Below are positions 38,022-46,278 of a DNA stretch of 64,000 bases, piece by piece. Source of the DNA: Chloroflexota bacterium (GTDB lineage: Bacteria; Chloroflexota; Dehalococcoidia; GIF9; UBA5629); assembly GCA_016875875.1 (NCBI GenBank), contig VGOP01000002.1:1-64000 (forward strand), given 5' to 3'. Made by a program: the position numbers and the translations under genes. Each line of letters begins with the position of its first letter. Position 1 is the stretch's first letter. The notes under the pieces were generated by a model. That model ran no database searches, was not told where the DNA came from, and worked only from the letters and a program-made list of their open reading frames with translations.

Positions 38022-38456
38022 ATGCCGATGTATAGTGAAAAGGTAATGGACCATTTTATGAATCCCCGTAATGTCGGCGAGATTAAAGACGCTGATGGCA
38101 TTGGTGAGGAGGGCAATCCGGTCTGTGGTGATATGATGACGTTTTATATCAAGGTTAAGGATAACCGTCTTGAAGACGTCAAATTTCAGACCTTTGGCTG
38201 TGGTGCTGCAGTCGCCGTTTCCAGCATGGTCAGTGAGATGGCAAAGGGAAAGACCCTGGAGGAGGCTGTGAAAATCACTCCAAGCCTGGTAGCTCAGGAA
38301 TTGGAAGGCTTGCCTAAGAACAAATATCATTGTTCTAACTTGGGAGCTCAAGCCCTAAGAAGAGCAATTCGTGATTACGCCCAGAAGAAGGGAATCACCA
38401 TCGAAGGTCTAGAAGAGAAAGGAGAAGAGCATGAAGAAGGAGAAGAAAACGACTAA
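38022..38456 (+). CDS. iscU: Fe-S cluster scaffold IscU
   Basis: 144 residues with the three cluster cysteines: GNPVCGDMMTF, FGCGAAVAVSSMVSE and KYHCSNLGAQALRRAI, with the aspartate after the first. The tail is acidic (EGLEEKGEEHEEGEEND). Assembles [2Fe-2S]/[4Fe-4S] clusters using sulfur from a desulfurase. It starts six bases after the desulfurase-like gene, whose PLP lysine is missing, so the sulfur source needs another explanation. TusA lies three genes later. Confidence 0.92.
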   Translation: MPMYSEKVMDHFMNPRNVGEIKDADGIGEEGNPVCGDMMTFYIKVKDNRLEDVKFQTFGCGAAVAVSSMVSEMAKGKTLEEAVKITPSLVAQELEGLPKNKYHCSNLGAQALRRAIRDYAQKKGITIEGLEEKGEEHEEGEEND

Positions 38457-38637
38457 AGAAGCAGGTTGTCTCTGTCCTTACTGCGAGGAGGAGCTGATTG
38501 TCGCCAGCTGTCCCTTCTGCGAGGCTTGTGGTTCAGTCCTCAGCTATTGCGTTAGATGCGAGATAACAATTCTGGATAAAAAAGCCACTAAATGCCCTAA
38601 ATGCGGTGAGCCGCTGAAAAAAGGCGGGAAGAAGTGA
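38431..38637 (+). CDS. Small zinc-ribbon protein overlapping iscU
   Basis: 68 residues, rich in CxxC: CLCPYCEEEL, CPFCEACG, CVRCEI, CPKCGEPL. The ATG lies inside the iscU tail, with AAAGGAG upstream, overlapping by 26 bases in another frame, so it is translationally coupled. It could bind zinc or a cluster; its role with IscU is unknown. Confidence 0.75.
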   Translation: MKKEKKTTKEAGCLCPYCEEELIVASCPFCEACGSVLSYCVRCEITILDKKATKCPKCGEPLKKGGKK

Positions 38638-38666
38638 GGTAAGTATTATCATTTGGGGGGCAATGG

Positions 38667-38894
38667 ATGAAAGCTGATGAAACTTTAGATTGCGTCGGAC
38701 TTTATTGTCCAATGCCTATCGCCCAAACTGCCAAAAAGATGAAGGAGTTAAAATCTGGGCAGGTGTTGGAAGTCCTAGCCGATGACAAGGGTATAAAAGA
38801 GGATATGCCAAACTGGTGCAAGACGACAGGCAATGAATTCCTGGGCATAGAGGAAGATAAAGGGATATACAAAGTATTTGTAAGAAAATCATGA
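38667..38894 (+). CDS. TusA/SirA-family sulfur carrier
   Basis: 75 residues with the signature LDCVGLYCPMPIAQTAKKM: the CPxP cysteine carries persulfide sulfur. The remainder is the usual two-layer fold ending VFVRKS. Placed three genes after the lysine-less desulfurase, it may deliver sulfur to IscU or receive it from another enzyme. GGGGGG precedes the ATG. Confidence 0.87.
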   Translation: MKADETLDCVGLYCPMPIAQTAKKMKELKSGQVLEVLADDKGIKEDMPNWCKTTGNEFLGIEEDKGIYKVFVRKS

Positions 38895-38907
38895 CAGTGG
38901 GGGGCAT

Positions 38908-39441
38908 ATGGAAAACGAACATGGCAAGACTTTAGAAGCAATTCAGTTTGCTATACAGATGGAAATTGATGGCAAGGGGTACTACCAGAAAGCCAGCCGG
39001 GAAAGCGGTAACAAGGTGGGCAGAGAGCTTTTTGATTGGTTGGCTGGTGAGGAAGATAAACACCGGCAGAGATTTGAAGACATATATAACGCCATAAAGA
39101 AACAAAAAGCCTGGCCTGAGGTCAACATTCAGCCTCGTAAGGGGGAGATACTTAAAACCTTATTCTCCGAGGCGATGCGGACAGTCGGCTCCAATGTGCA
39201 GGTGGCCGATGCTGAGTTTGATGCCATAGCCAAAGCTATGGAAATGGAGAACAAGACTGAGAAATTCTACAACAACCAGGGTGAGAAGAAGGCTGTCTAT
39301 GATGCCGAGAGGCAACTCTATACGTCACTGGCTGCCGAAGAGAGAGGTCACTATCTGGCTCTGGTTGACTATCGGGAGTATCTTATTGACCCGGCAGGAT
39401 GGTTCCGTAAAGCGGAGCACCCTACTCTGGACGGCGGCTAA
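38908..39441 (+). CDS. Ferritin-like/rubrerythrin-related protein
   Basis: 177 residues, four-helix bundle with diiron-type ligands: FAIQMEIDGKGYYQKA, WLAGEEDKHRQRFED, KAMEMENKTEKFY and SLAAEERGHYLALVDY. It belongs to the COG1633 rubrerythrin-like group without a rubredoxin domain. Likely roles are peroxide reduction or iron handling. It lies between tusA and sufC. Confidence 0.85.
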   Translation: MENEHGKTLEAIQFAIQMEIDGKGYYQKASRESGNKVGRELFDWLAGEEDKHRQRFEDIYNAIKKQKAWPEVNIQPRKGEILKTLFSEAMRTVGSNVQVADAEFDAIAKAMEMENKTEKFYNNQGEKKAVYDAERQLYTSLAAEERGHYLALVDYREYLIDPAGWFRKAEHPTLDGG

Positions 39442-39453
39442 GGAGAGAGTAAT

Positions 39454-40203
39454 ATGGAGTCGGATAATGTGTTGGAGATTAAACACCTGAGCGTGGCTGT
39501 GGGTGACAAAGAGATATTGCATGATATAAATTTGAACATTAAAGCTGGTGAAACGCATGTGCTTTTTGGGCCCAATGGTAGTGGGAAGACCACTCTTCTG
39601 ATGGCGATAATGGGTTCTCCCAAATATCGGGTAACCAAGGGCAGCATTATCTTCGAAGGTAAGGACATAGTTGGATTGCCTGTGGATGAAAGAGCCCGTT
39701 TGGGGATTGGTATGTCACTCCAGAGACCACCGGTTGTCCGTGGTGTGAAAACTCGTGACATGGTAACTGCCTGTGCCAAAGGGCGAGTGAGCGATGAGGC
39801 CATAGGTAGTCTGGCAGAGAAAGCTAACCTGACTGAACTCATGGATAGGGAGGTGAACTACGGATTTTCCGGAGGGGAGATAAAACGTTCTGAGCTTCTG
39901 CAATTATTGGCTCAAGAACCAGACCTGGCGTTATTGGATGAGCCTGAATCCGGTGTTGACCTGGTAAACATCGCTCTTATTGGACAGCTTATAAATGAAC
40001 TTCTACAGAAAGAGCATCCTATACGTGACCGGAGGCACGCTGGACTCATTATTACTCATACAGGACATATTTTGGACTATGTCAATGCCCGCAGCGGTTA
40101 TGTCCTGCTTGATGGTAGGATAGTTTGCGAGGGAGACCCTCATGAGATTTTGGAGACGATAAAGCGTAAAGGTTATGAGGAGTGCAAAAGATGCGTAACA
40201 TAG
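39454..40203 (+). CDS. sufC: Fe-S assembly ATPase SufC
   Basis: 249 residues: Walker A LFGPNGSGKTTLLMAIMG, the SufC-type ABC signature NYGFSGGEIKRSELLQLL, Walker B LALLDEPESGVDLVNIALIG and the H-loop LIITHTGHILDYV. It energises SufB on cluster assembly. Its 3' end overlaps the sufB start. Confidence 0.94.
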   Translation: MESDNVLEIKHLSVAVGDKEILHDINLNIKAGETHVLFGPNGSGKTTLLMAIMGSPKYRVTKGSIIFEGKDIVGLPVDERARLGIGMSLQRPPVVRGVKTRDMVTACAKGRVSDEAIGSLAEKANLTELMDREVNYGFSGGEIKRSELLQLLAQEPDLALLDEPESGVDLVNIALIGQLINELLQKEHPIRDRRHAGLIITHTGHILDYVNARSGYVLLDGRIVCEGDPHEILETIKRKGYEECKRCVT

Positions 40204-41426
40204 ATGCTGCCAAAGCATCTAAAGAGACAGCCAAAGCAGCGGCGTCTAAGCCAGCGGCTTTCGGTGAGGATATAGATTTAGACAAATATGCTCATTCTGG
40301 GGATGAATTGCCCTATCATGATGACCCGTCGAAATTGCCGGCTGAAGCCAAGAAACAAATGGTACAGGTTGGTGTTACATTAGACGATGATAGCCAGCGC
40401 TCAGGAACAATCATTCAAATAGACCATTCCACAATACATCGCAGGGCAAAGCAAGATGGCATAGAGGTTATGAGCACCAATGAAGCTCTGGAGAAATACG
40501 ACTGGTTGGCCGATTACTCGTGGAAAGCCGTAGCTGTAGATACCGACAAATACACTGCCAACGTGGAGCTCGGTCAGAACAATGGCTACTTCATCAGAGC
40601 TCTGTCTGGAAGCAGGGCTTCATATCCGGTTCAGGCTTGCCTTTATCTGGGAAAACGTAACCTGGCGCAAAAAGTTCACAATATCATTATTGCCGAAGAA
40701 GGTTCTGAGTTGCACATTATCACCGGCTGCACTACAGCTCCCAGAGAGGAACCGGGTATTCATATAGGCATTTCTGAATTTTACATCAAGCGGGGGGCTA
40801 AGGTTACTTTTACCATGATACATAGCTGGGTGCCGGAGATAGCTGTCCGCCCGCGCACGGGCATAATCATTGAGCAAGACGGTGTGTTCTTGAGCAATTA
40901 TGTCATTATGAGGCCAGTTCACTCGCTGCAAATGTATCCTGTGGCAAGATGCGTCGGTGAGAATGCCGTTGTCAGGTTTAACAGCATATTGGTGGCGTTG
41001 CCTGGCTCTAATATGGATGTCGGCTCGCGGGTTCTGCTCAATGCTAAAGGAGCCAGGACGGAGATAATATCACGGGCTATAACTACTGGGGGGAACATTT
41101 ACGCTCGGGGTTATATAGAAGGCAGTGCCCCTGATGTAAAAGGACATCTGGAATGTCGCGGCCTCATATTACGAGGCGAGGGCATGATTCATGCTATACC
41201 GGAATTGAAGGGCACGTTGGCTGGCGTAGACCTGTCCCACGAGGCGGCTGTGGGCAAGATAGCTGAAGAGGAAGTGGAGTATCTGATGATGCGGGGATTA
41301 ACTCGAGACGAAGCTACCGCTGCCATAGTGCGAGGTTTTTTGAGAGTAGATATAGAAGGCCTGCCACCTGAGCTCAACCTTGAAATACAACGAGCTGTCG
41401 AAGCCAGCGAAAAAGAAGTCATGTAG
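40191..41426 (+). CDS. sufB: SufB/SufD-family Fe-S assembly protein
   Basis: 411 residues, the beta-helical SufBD core: RALSGSRASYPVQACLYL, EGSELHIITGCTTAPREEPG, SVRP-type IAVRPRTGIIIEQDGVFLSN and RTEIISRAITTGG, ending with SHEAAVGKIAEEEVEYLMMR and the helix LTRDEATAAIVRGFL. No separate SufD or SufS is present, so SufB2C may be the minimal complex. ATG 40191 has GAGGAG upstream, inside sufC. Confidence 0.92.
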   Translation: MRNIDAAKASKETAKAAASKPAAFGEDIDLDKYAHSGDELPYHDDPSKLPAEAKKQMVQVGVTLDDDSQRSGTIIQIDHSTIHRRAKQDGIEVMSTNEALEKYDWLADYSWKAVAVDTDKYTANVELGQNNGYFIRALSGSRASYPVQACLYLGKRNLAQKVHNIIIAEEGSELHIITGCTTAPREEPGIHIGISEFYIKRGAKVTFTMIHSWVPEIAVRPRTGIIIEQDGVFLSNYVIMRPVHSLQMYPVARCVGENAVVRFNSILVALPGSNMDVGSRVLLNAKGARTEIISRAITTGGNIYARGYIEGSAPDVKGHLECRGLILRGEGMIHAIPELKGTLAGVDLSHEAAVGKIAEEEVEYLMMRGLTRDEATAAIVRGFLRVDIEGLPPELNLEIQRAVEASEKEVM

Positions 41427-41448
41427 TTTAGATTGCTAGAGGTGAATT

Positions 41449-42135
41449 ATGAATCTAAAAGCGCTTTATAAGTTGGGTTATGGTCTGTATGTGGTGTGTT
41501 CCAAAGAAGATGGCAAGCTTAACGGTCAGATTGCCAATACGGTCTTTCAGGTTTGCTCTGAGCCGCCTATTATCGCTGTGGCTCTCAATAAGCAAAACCT
41601 AACTAACGAGTTTGTTTCTGCGAGTAAGGCGTTTACGGTTTCAATCCTTTCCCAGGACACACCTTTAAGTTTCATCGGTGGCTTCGGCTTTAAGTCGGGC
41701 AGGGAGGTAGATAAACTCAAAGGCATTAATTATAAGCTGGGTGAAACCGGGGCGCCGATAGTGCTCGACAATACTCTGGCTTATCTTGAAGCTAAGGTGA
41801 TTAATCAGGTAGAAGTCGGCACTCATACCATCTTCATAGGAGAGATTGTGGCAGCGGATGTAGTAAAAGAAGGTGAGCCGATGACTTATGCTTATTATCA
41901 TGATGTCAAGAGAGGCTCCACACCTAAGACGGCCCCGAGTTACATTGAAGAGAAAAAGGAGGCAGCACCGAAAATGGCGAAATACAAATGCGCGGTTTGC
42001 GGTTATATCTATGACCCTGAGCTAGGCGACCCCGATGGTGGAATAAAACCTGGCACGCCTTTTGAAAGGCTACCTGATGACTGGGTGTGTCCTGTTTGCG
42101 GTGCTAGCAAATACCAGTTTGAGAAGGTTGAGTAA
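41449..42135 (+). CDS. hrb: Flavin reductase-rubredoxin fusion (high-molecular-weight rubredoxin)
   Basis: Residues 1-150 are an FMN-binding flavin reductase ([33 protein letters not shown]), and 175-228 a rubredoxin with [11 protein letters not shown] and [14 protein letters not shown]. The same fusion in Moorella (Hrb) takes electrons from NAD(P)H to the flavodiiron protein, which lies two genes on. Just before the rubredoxin an AAGGAGG and an in-frame ATG (41974) could allow separate translation of a 53-residue rubredoxin. Confidence 0.92.
   Translation: MNLKALYKLGYGLYVVCSKEDGKLNGQIANTVFQVCSEPPIIAVALNKQNLTNEFVSASKAFTVSILSQDTPLSFIGGFGFKSGREVDKLKGINYKLGETGAPIVLDNTLAYLEAKVINQVEVGTHTIFIGEIVAADVVKEGEPMTYAYYHDVKRGSTPKTAPSYIEEKKEAAPKMAKYKCAVCGYIYDPELGDPDGGIKPGTPFERLPDDWVCPVCGASKYQFEKVE
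41956..41976 (+). promoter_or_regulatory. Candidate internal ribosome binding site for free rubredoxin
   Basis: AAGGAGG (41956-41962) is followed after 11 bases by ATG 41974 in frame with the fusion. The product would start [16 protein letters not shown], as stand-alone rubredoxins do. Confidence 0.4.
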
Positions 42136-42175
42136 CGCAAGATTATGGCAAAAACCGTAAGGAGGAGCTAGGGCT

Positions 42176-43381
42176 ATGGCGGAAGGCAGAAAGGAAATCC
42201 TGAAGGGGTTGCTCAAGAAGCTGCATGAAGGTGCTGACCCTGAGCAGATGAAAGAAGAGTTCAAGAAAACACTGGGAGATGTCCCACCGACTGAAATAGC
42301 AGCAGTGGAGGAAGAGCTTATAAAAGAGGGCATGCCTAGGGAAGAAATACAGAAATTCTGCGATGTTCACCTGGCTGTTCTCAAAGAATCGCTGGAAAAG
42401 AAAGAAACTCTAGCACCTGCAGGACATCCCATCCATATTCTCATGGAGGAGCATAAATTGCTCTTGCAGTTTGCTGATGAGCTTAAGAATATTGCCAAGG
42501 GGATAAAGGGAGCAAAAGGTTTTGCTTCAATTGGTGAAAGCATGAAACAGCTATACCATATAGTTGAGCATCTTAAGGACTCTGAAAGCCACTATGTGCG
42601 AGAGGAGAACGTACTTTTTCCCTCACTTGAGAAGCATGGGATTAAAGAACCGCCGGCGGTTATGTGGATGGAACATGACAAGATAAGAGAGATAAAGAAG
42701 AATGTTTACCGCATAGTTGATGGTCATAAAAGTATGGCTTTTCAAGACTTTGCCAAGCAACTGGATGAAGCAGCACTGGCTTTGACTGAGATGCTATCGA
42801 GTCACTTTTACAAAGAGAACAACATTCTGTTCCCAACTGCTTTACAGGTTATAGGTGAAAACGAGTGGCCTGATATAAGACATCAATTCGATGAGCTCGG
42901 TTATTGCTGCTTTACTCCCGAGCCGGCAAGGATAGCTATTGGGGAGGTGGAGAGGCCAGCCTTTAAACCAGAGATGGAAGGCATGGTTTCTTTCGAAACC
43001 GGGGCTTTATCGGGGGAGGAACTCGAAGCGCTCCTTGACACCTTGCCGGTGGATGTGACTTTTGTGGGCAAAGATGACACAGTCCGATACTTCAGCCAGT
43101 CCAAGGACAGAATCTTCCCCAGAGCTAAAGCAATTATCGGACGGAAAGTTCAACAATGCCATCCTGAAAAGAGTGTACATGTTGTCAATCAGATATTGGA
43201 AGATTTTAGAAGCGGCAAGAGAGATACAGCCCAGTTTTGGATTAATCTGAAGGGTAGACTGATTTATATTCGGTACTTTGCTGTTCGTAAAGACGTTGAA
43301 TACCTGGGATGTCTGGAAGTTACTCAGGATATCACGGATGTGAAGATGATTGAGGGAGAAAAGAGACTGCTGGAGTATTGA
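42176..43381 (+). CDS. DUF438-hemerythrin-PAS protein
   Basis: 401 residues: an N-terminal DUF438 helical domain (1-70, EILKGLLKKLHEGADPEQM), a hemerythrin-like domain at about 82-215 with histidines in IHILMEEHKLLL, YHIVEHLKDSESHYVREEN and LSSHFYKENNILFP, and a PAS domain at ~275-390 (LPVDVTFVGKDDTVRYFSQ, GRKVQQCHPEKSVHVV). A diiron O2 or NO sensor coupled to PAS is likely. It sits between the rubredoxin fusion and the flavodiiron protein, which suggests it senses their substrate. Confidence 0.9.
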   Translation: MAEGRKEILKGLLKKLHEGADPEQMKEEFKKTLGDVPPTEIAAVEEELIKEGMPREEIQKFCDVHLAVLKESLEKKETLAPAGHPIHILMEEHKLLLQFADELKNIAKGIKGAKGFASIGESMKQLYHIVEHLKDSESHYVREENVLFPSLEKHGIKEPPAVMWMEHDKIREIKKNVYRIVDGHKSMAFQDFAKQLDEAALALTEMLSSHFYKENNILFPTALQVIGENEWPDIRHQFDELGYCCFTPEPARIAIGEVERPAFKPEMEGMVSFETGALSGEELEALLDTLPVDVTFVGKDDTVRYFSQSKDRIFPRAKAIIGRKVQQCHPEKSVHVVNQILEDFRSGKRDTAQFWINLKGRLIYIRYFAVRKDVEYLGCLEVTQDITDVKMIEGEKRLLEY

Positions 43382-43393
43382 AGGAGAAGTAAA

Positions 43394-44578
43394 GTGAAAC
43401 CAAGAGAGATAAGGCCTGGGATTCACCGTGTAGGGGCGATTGACTGGGACAGACGGCTGTTTGATTCGCTTATACCGCTTCCCGACGGTACCAGCTATAA
43501 CTCGTATCTGATTAAGGGGAGCGAAAAAGTTGCTCTTATAGACACGGCAGACCCGACTATGGAGCAGGTGCTGGTAAATCACCTGGACGAGCTTAAAGTC
43601 AAAAACATAGATTATGTGATTGCCAATCACGCCGAGCAGGACCACTCAGGTAGCATATCTTATGTCCTTGAGAAATATCCTAAGGCAAAGGTCATATGCA
43701 CCCCTAAATGTAAGGGGATGCTGATAGACTTGCTTTTGGTTCCGGAAGACAGGTTCATAACCGTCGAGGACAAAGAAACTATTTCGCTGGGAGACAGGAC
43801 ACTTGAGTTCATTCATACTCCATGGGTTCACTGGCCTGAGACCATGGTGACCTACTTGAGAGAAGAAAAGTTTCTGTTTTCTTGTGATTTCTTCGGCTCT
43901 CATCTGGCTACGACTGACACGTATGTTACTGACGAAGGGCAGGTATACGAGGCGGCCAAGAGGTATTATGCCGAGATTATGATGCCCTTCCGAACGATTA
44001 TCCAGAAGAACCTGGAGAAAATAAAAGATTACAAGATTGAACTTGTCGCTCCCAGCCATGGGCCTATGTACGATAAACCTGAGTTTATCACCGAAGCTTA
44101 TCATAGCTGGGTCTTTGGTGAGCCTAAGAACATCGTAGTCTTGCCCTATGTATCTATGCATGGCAGCACCCGCAAGATGGTGGCTTATTTTGTTGAAGCT
44201 CTGGCTCAGAGGGGTGTGACGGTGAAACAGTTCGACCTCACTGTCACCGATATCGGAAAGCTGGCAATGGCTTTGGTGGATGCAGCGACCGTTGTTATCG
44301 GTACACCCACTGTCTTGGCTGGCCCACATCCCAATGCTGTCTATGCTGCTTTTCTGGCAAACGCCCTGAGACCGAATTTGAAATTCGCCTCTATTATCGG
44401 TTCCTATGGTTGGGGAGGCAGGACTGTTGAACAACTGATAGCATTGATGCCAAGCCTGAAGGTGGAAATATTAGAACCTATTTTGGCTAAGGGCTACCCG
44501 AGAGAAGCAGATTTCAAGGCTTTAGAGAGTCTAGCTGATGCCATCGCCCAAAAGCACAAAGAGCATGGCTTCGTCTAA
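43394..44578 (+). CDS. fprA: Flavodiiron protein (FprA-type O2/NO reductase)
   Basis: 394 residues: an MBL-like diiron domain with the ligands IANHAEQDHSGS, TPWVHWPETMVTYL, FSCDFFGSHLAT and LVAPSHGPMYD, then a flavodoxin domain from ~255 (LPYVSMHGSTRKMVAYF, GTPTVLAGPHPNAVYAAF). It reduces O2 to water or NO to N2O using electrons from the rubredoxin fusion upstream. It starts with GTG behind AAGGAG, 12 bases after the hemerythrin gene. Confidence 0.95.
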   Translation: MKPREIRPGIHRVGAIDWDRRLFDSLIPLPDGTSYNSYLIKGSEKVALIDTADPTMEQVLVNHLDELKVKNIDYVIANHAEQDHSGSISYVLEKYPKAKVICTPKCKGMLIDLLLVPEDRFITVEDKETISLGDRTLEFIHTPWVHWPETMVTYLREEKFLFSCDFFGSHLATTDTYVTDEGQVYEAAKRYYAEIMMPFRTIIQKNLEKIKDYKIELVAPSHGPMYDKPEFITEAYHSWVFGEPKNIVVLPYVSMHGSTRKMVAYFVEALAQRGVTVKQFDLTVTDIGKLAMALVDAATVVIGTPTVLAGPHPNAVYAAFLANALRPNLKFASIIGSYGWGGRTVEQLIALMPSLKVEILEPILAKGYPREADFKALESLADAIAQKHKEHGFV

Positions 44579-44620
44579 CAATAGTCAAATTCTCGTATCG
44601 GGTTTAAAGGTGACAGCAAA

Positions 44621-45124
44621 ATGAAGAGTCTAAGGCAAAAAGTTATCTATATTACAGTGGTTATTACTGTACTGACAGCGGTTATGGGTCTATCATGTTC
44701 GAAACCCGAGTCTGAAGTCTCCGTGCAAATTGCACCGCCTGCACTTGAGGAAACGCCTGTACCAGAGCCTGTGTCTAGCCCTACGCTTTTAGAATGGGTG
44801 CCTCGTATATCAATTGAGGAATTATTGGGGAAAATGGAGAGCAATGCCAACATCGTTATTGTGGATACTCGATATGAAGACCAATACAATGTGGATCATA
44901 TCAAAGGGGCGGTATCCGCTCCGCTTGCCACAATAATAGCAGGGCAATGGGTGCCTCCATCTGACAAGGAGATTATCCTCTATTGCAGTTGACCAAGTGA
45001 GAAAACGAGTGCCAGTTCGGCGCTGGAGTTGATCAAGAAGGGCTTCTCTGATGTGAAGGTCTTAAAAGGAGGGTATGAAGCTTGGAAGGCAGCGGGCTAT
45101 CCAATAGAATCCACCGGGAATTGA
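44621..45124 (+). CDS. Rhodanese-like lipoprotein selenoprotein (UGA at codon 124)
   Basis: An export signal with a likely lipid-anchor cysteine (ITVVITVLTAVMGLSC) is followed by a proline-rich linker and a rhodanese domain (IVIVDTRYEDQYNVDHIKGA). The active-site loop reads ILYCS-U-PSEKTSAS, where U is TGA at 44990-44992. The frame continues through ALELIKKGFSDVKVLKGGYE to TGA at 45122: 167 residues, a complete rhodanese. A hairpin AGTGCC-AGTTC-GGCGCT (45008-45024) has its loop 22 bases after the TGA, almost as in the glutaredoxin gene. It would act outside the membrane on sulfur compounds. A nonsense pseudogene is the alternative. Confidence 0.8.
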
Positions 45125-45137
45125 ACGGAGGTTAGAG

Positions 45138-45443
45138 ATGAAGGGAAATTTCAAGGCAAAACTGAAAGTGAACAACATCACTATCGAGATGAACCAGTTC
45201 GTTGAGGAGTTTTTAGCTCGAACTATGGTTGGCGCCATTGCTTCGCTGAAAGGCGCAGAAGACATAAAGAGCTTGAAAATCAATCAGAAGAAGGGCAATG
45301 TCGAGATCACCGTCAATGGTAAAGATGTTCCTCTCACACCTTTTCCCAACGACATTATTTCCAATACCCTGGTAGGTATGGTCTCCTCGCTGAGAGGGAT
45401 TGATGATATAGACAGCATAGACATCAGCGTTGAAGGGGGGTGA
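45138..45443 (+). CDS. Hypothetical protein with a two-fold internal repeat
   Basis: 101 residues, no family recognised. Two halves are alike: VNNITIEMNQFVEEFLARTM, VGAIASLKGAEDIKSLKI and VNGKDVPLTPFPNDIISNTL, VGMVSSLRGIDDIDSIDI. Each has a strand, a helix of the type TxVGxxxSLxG, and a strand. GGAGG lies before the ATG, 13 bases after the rhodanese stop. No cysteines. It is probably a soluble two-domain binding protein, function unknown. Confidence 0.7.
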   Translation: MKGNFKAKLKVNNITIEMNQFVEEFLARTMVGAIASLKGAEDIKSLKINQKKGNVEITVNGKDVPLTPFPNDIISNTLVGMVSSLRGIDDIDSIDISVEGG

Positions 45444-45505
45444 GTTGTGTTAGCTGGCAAGATTATATAGTTTGCGTGCCAAATGAAAAAGAGAGGAGGT
45501 TTGTC

Positions 45506-45922
45506 ATGACAGGCTTATTGGCGATTTGTGTATTCGTTATTGTTTTTGGCTTAAACCTTAAGGTTATATCGAAGACACTGGATATAACTGCTGCAAGCAC
45601 AAAGGAAGTAAAAACTCAACTAACGAAGATGGGTTTAAAAATTGTCTACGCTAGCATTCCGATAATTATTGTAGGCGGGGTACTTTTTGCAGGCATAGCA
45701 GGGTGGGGATTTCAGCCGCGCCACGAGGACGGAACTGCTATAGCATCAATGGGGCTTACTGTGCTAGCTCTCGGTTTCACTACGATAATTAGAGCACGTG
45801 GACGTCCAAAAGAAGTATTGAAAGGCGCGCGAATTGTGATATGGGTTGGGGTCGGGTTTTTCCTGTTTTTTGTCATTGCTTATTTGGCTTATTTGATTTA
45901 CGTCTGGGTCACGAGCGCATAA
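45506..45922 (+). CDS. Small integral membrane protein
   Basis: 138 residues with four hydrophobic segments: LLAICVFVIVFGLNLKVI, IVYASIPIIIVGGVLFAGI, MGLTVLALGFTTII and VIWVGVGFFLFFVIAYLAYL. No family recognised. ATG 45506 has GGAGG upstream; the longer frame to 45440 lacks one. It lies between the repeat protein and a cupin. Confidence 0.7.
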   Translation: MTGLLAICVFVIVFGLNLKVISKTLDITAASTKEVKTQLTKMGLKIVYASIPIIIVGGVLFAGIAGWGFQPRHEDGTAIASMGLTVLALGFTTIIRARGRPKEVLKGARIVIWVGVGFFLFFVIAYLAYLIYVWVTSA

Positions 45923-45926
45923 AAAT

Positions 45927-46259
45927 ATGGAACGTATCGAAAAACAACTTGAAGCAAAGGTTACGAAACTGGCTGAACTGGTGGACTATCAGGATGGCTC
46001 TATAGTTAGCCGGGAAATCATAGGCAAGAAGACCGGGACAGTAACTTTATTTGCCTTTGACCAGGGGCAGAGACTTAGTGAGCACACGGCACCTTTTGAT
46101 GCTTTAGTTTATGTACTTGAGGGCGAAGCGGAAATCGTCATCTCTGGAAAACCTCTTCGTGTGAAACAAGGCGAGATGGTTATAATGCCTGCTAATCAGC
46201 CACATGCCCTTAAGGCGATTAAGGGATTTAAGATGATACTGACGATGATAAAGGCTTAG
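45927..46259 (+). CDS. Cupin-domain protein
   Basis: 110 residues, one cupin: GQRLSEHTAPFDALVYVLEG with a metal-type histidine and the second motif VKQGEMVIMPANQPHALKAI. It starts four bases after the preceding stop and is followed by copA after 19 bases. A metal-binding or quercetinase-like role is possible; not decided. Confidence 0.85.
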   Translation: MERIEKQLEAKVTKLAELVDYQDGSIVSREIIGKKTGTVTLFAFDQGQRLSEHTAPFDALVYVLEGEAEIVISGKPLRVKQGEMVIMPANQPHALKAIKGFKMILTMIKA

Positions 46260-46278
46260 TTCAGGAAGGTAATTTACC

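Noticed and set aside
43007-44434. Long minus-strand open frames opposite the hemerythrin and flavodiiron genes
   Set aside because: They overlap strongly supported genes, lack recognisable domains and SD signals.
44990-44992. Rhodanese gene ending at TGA as a short or broken gene
   Set aside because: The frame continues with a conserved rhodanese C-terminal half and a normal stop; a SECIS-like hairpin follows. Selenocysteine fits better.
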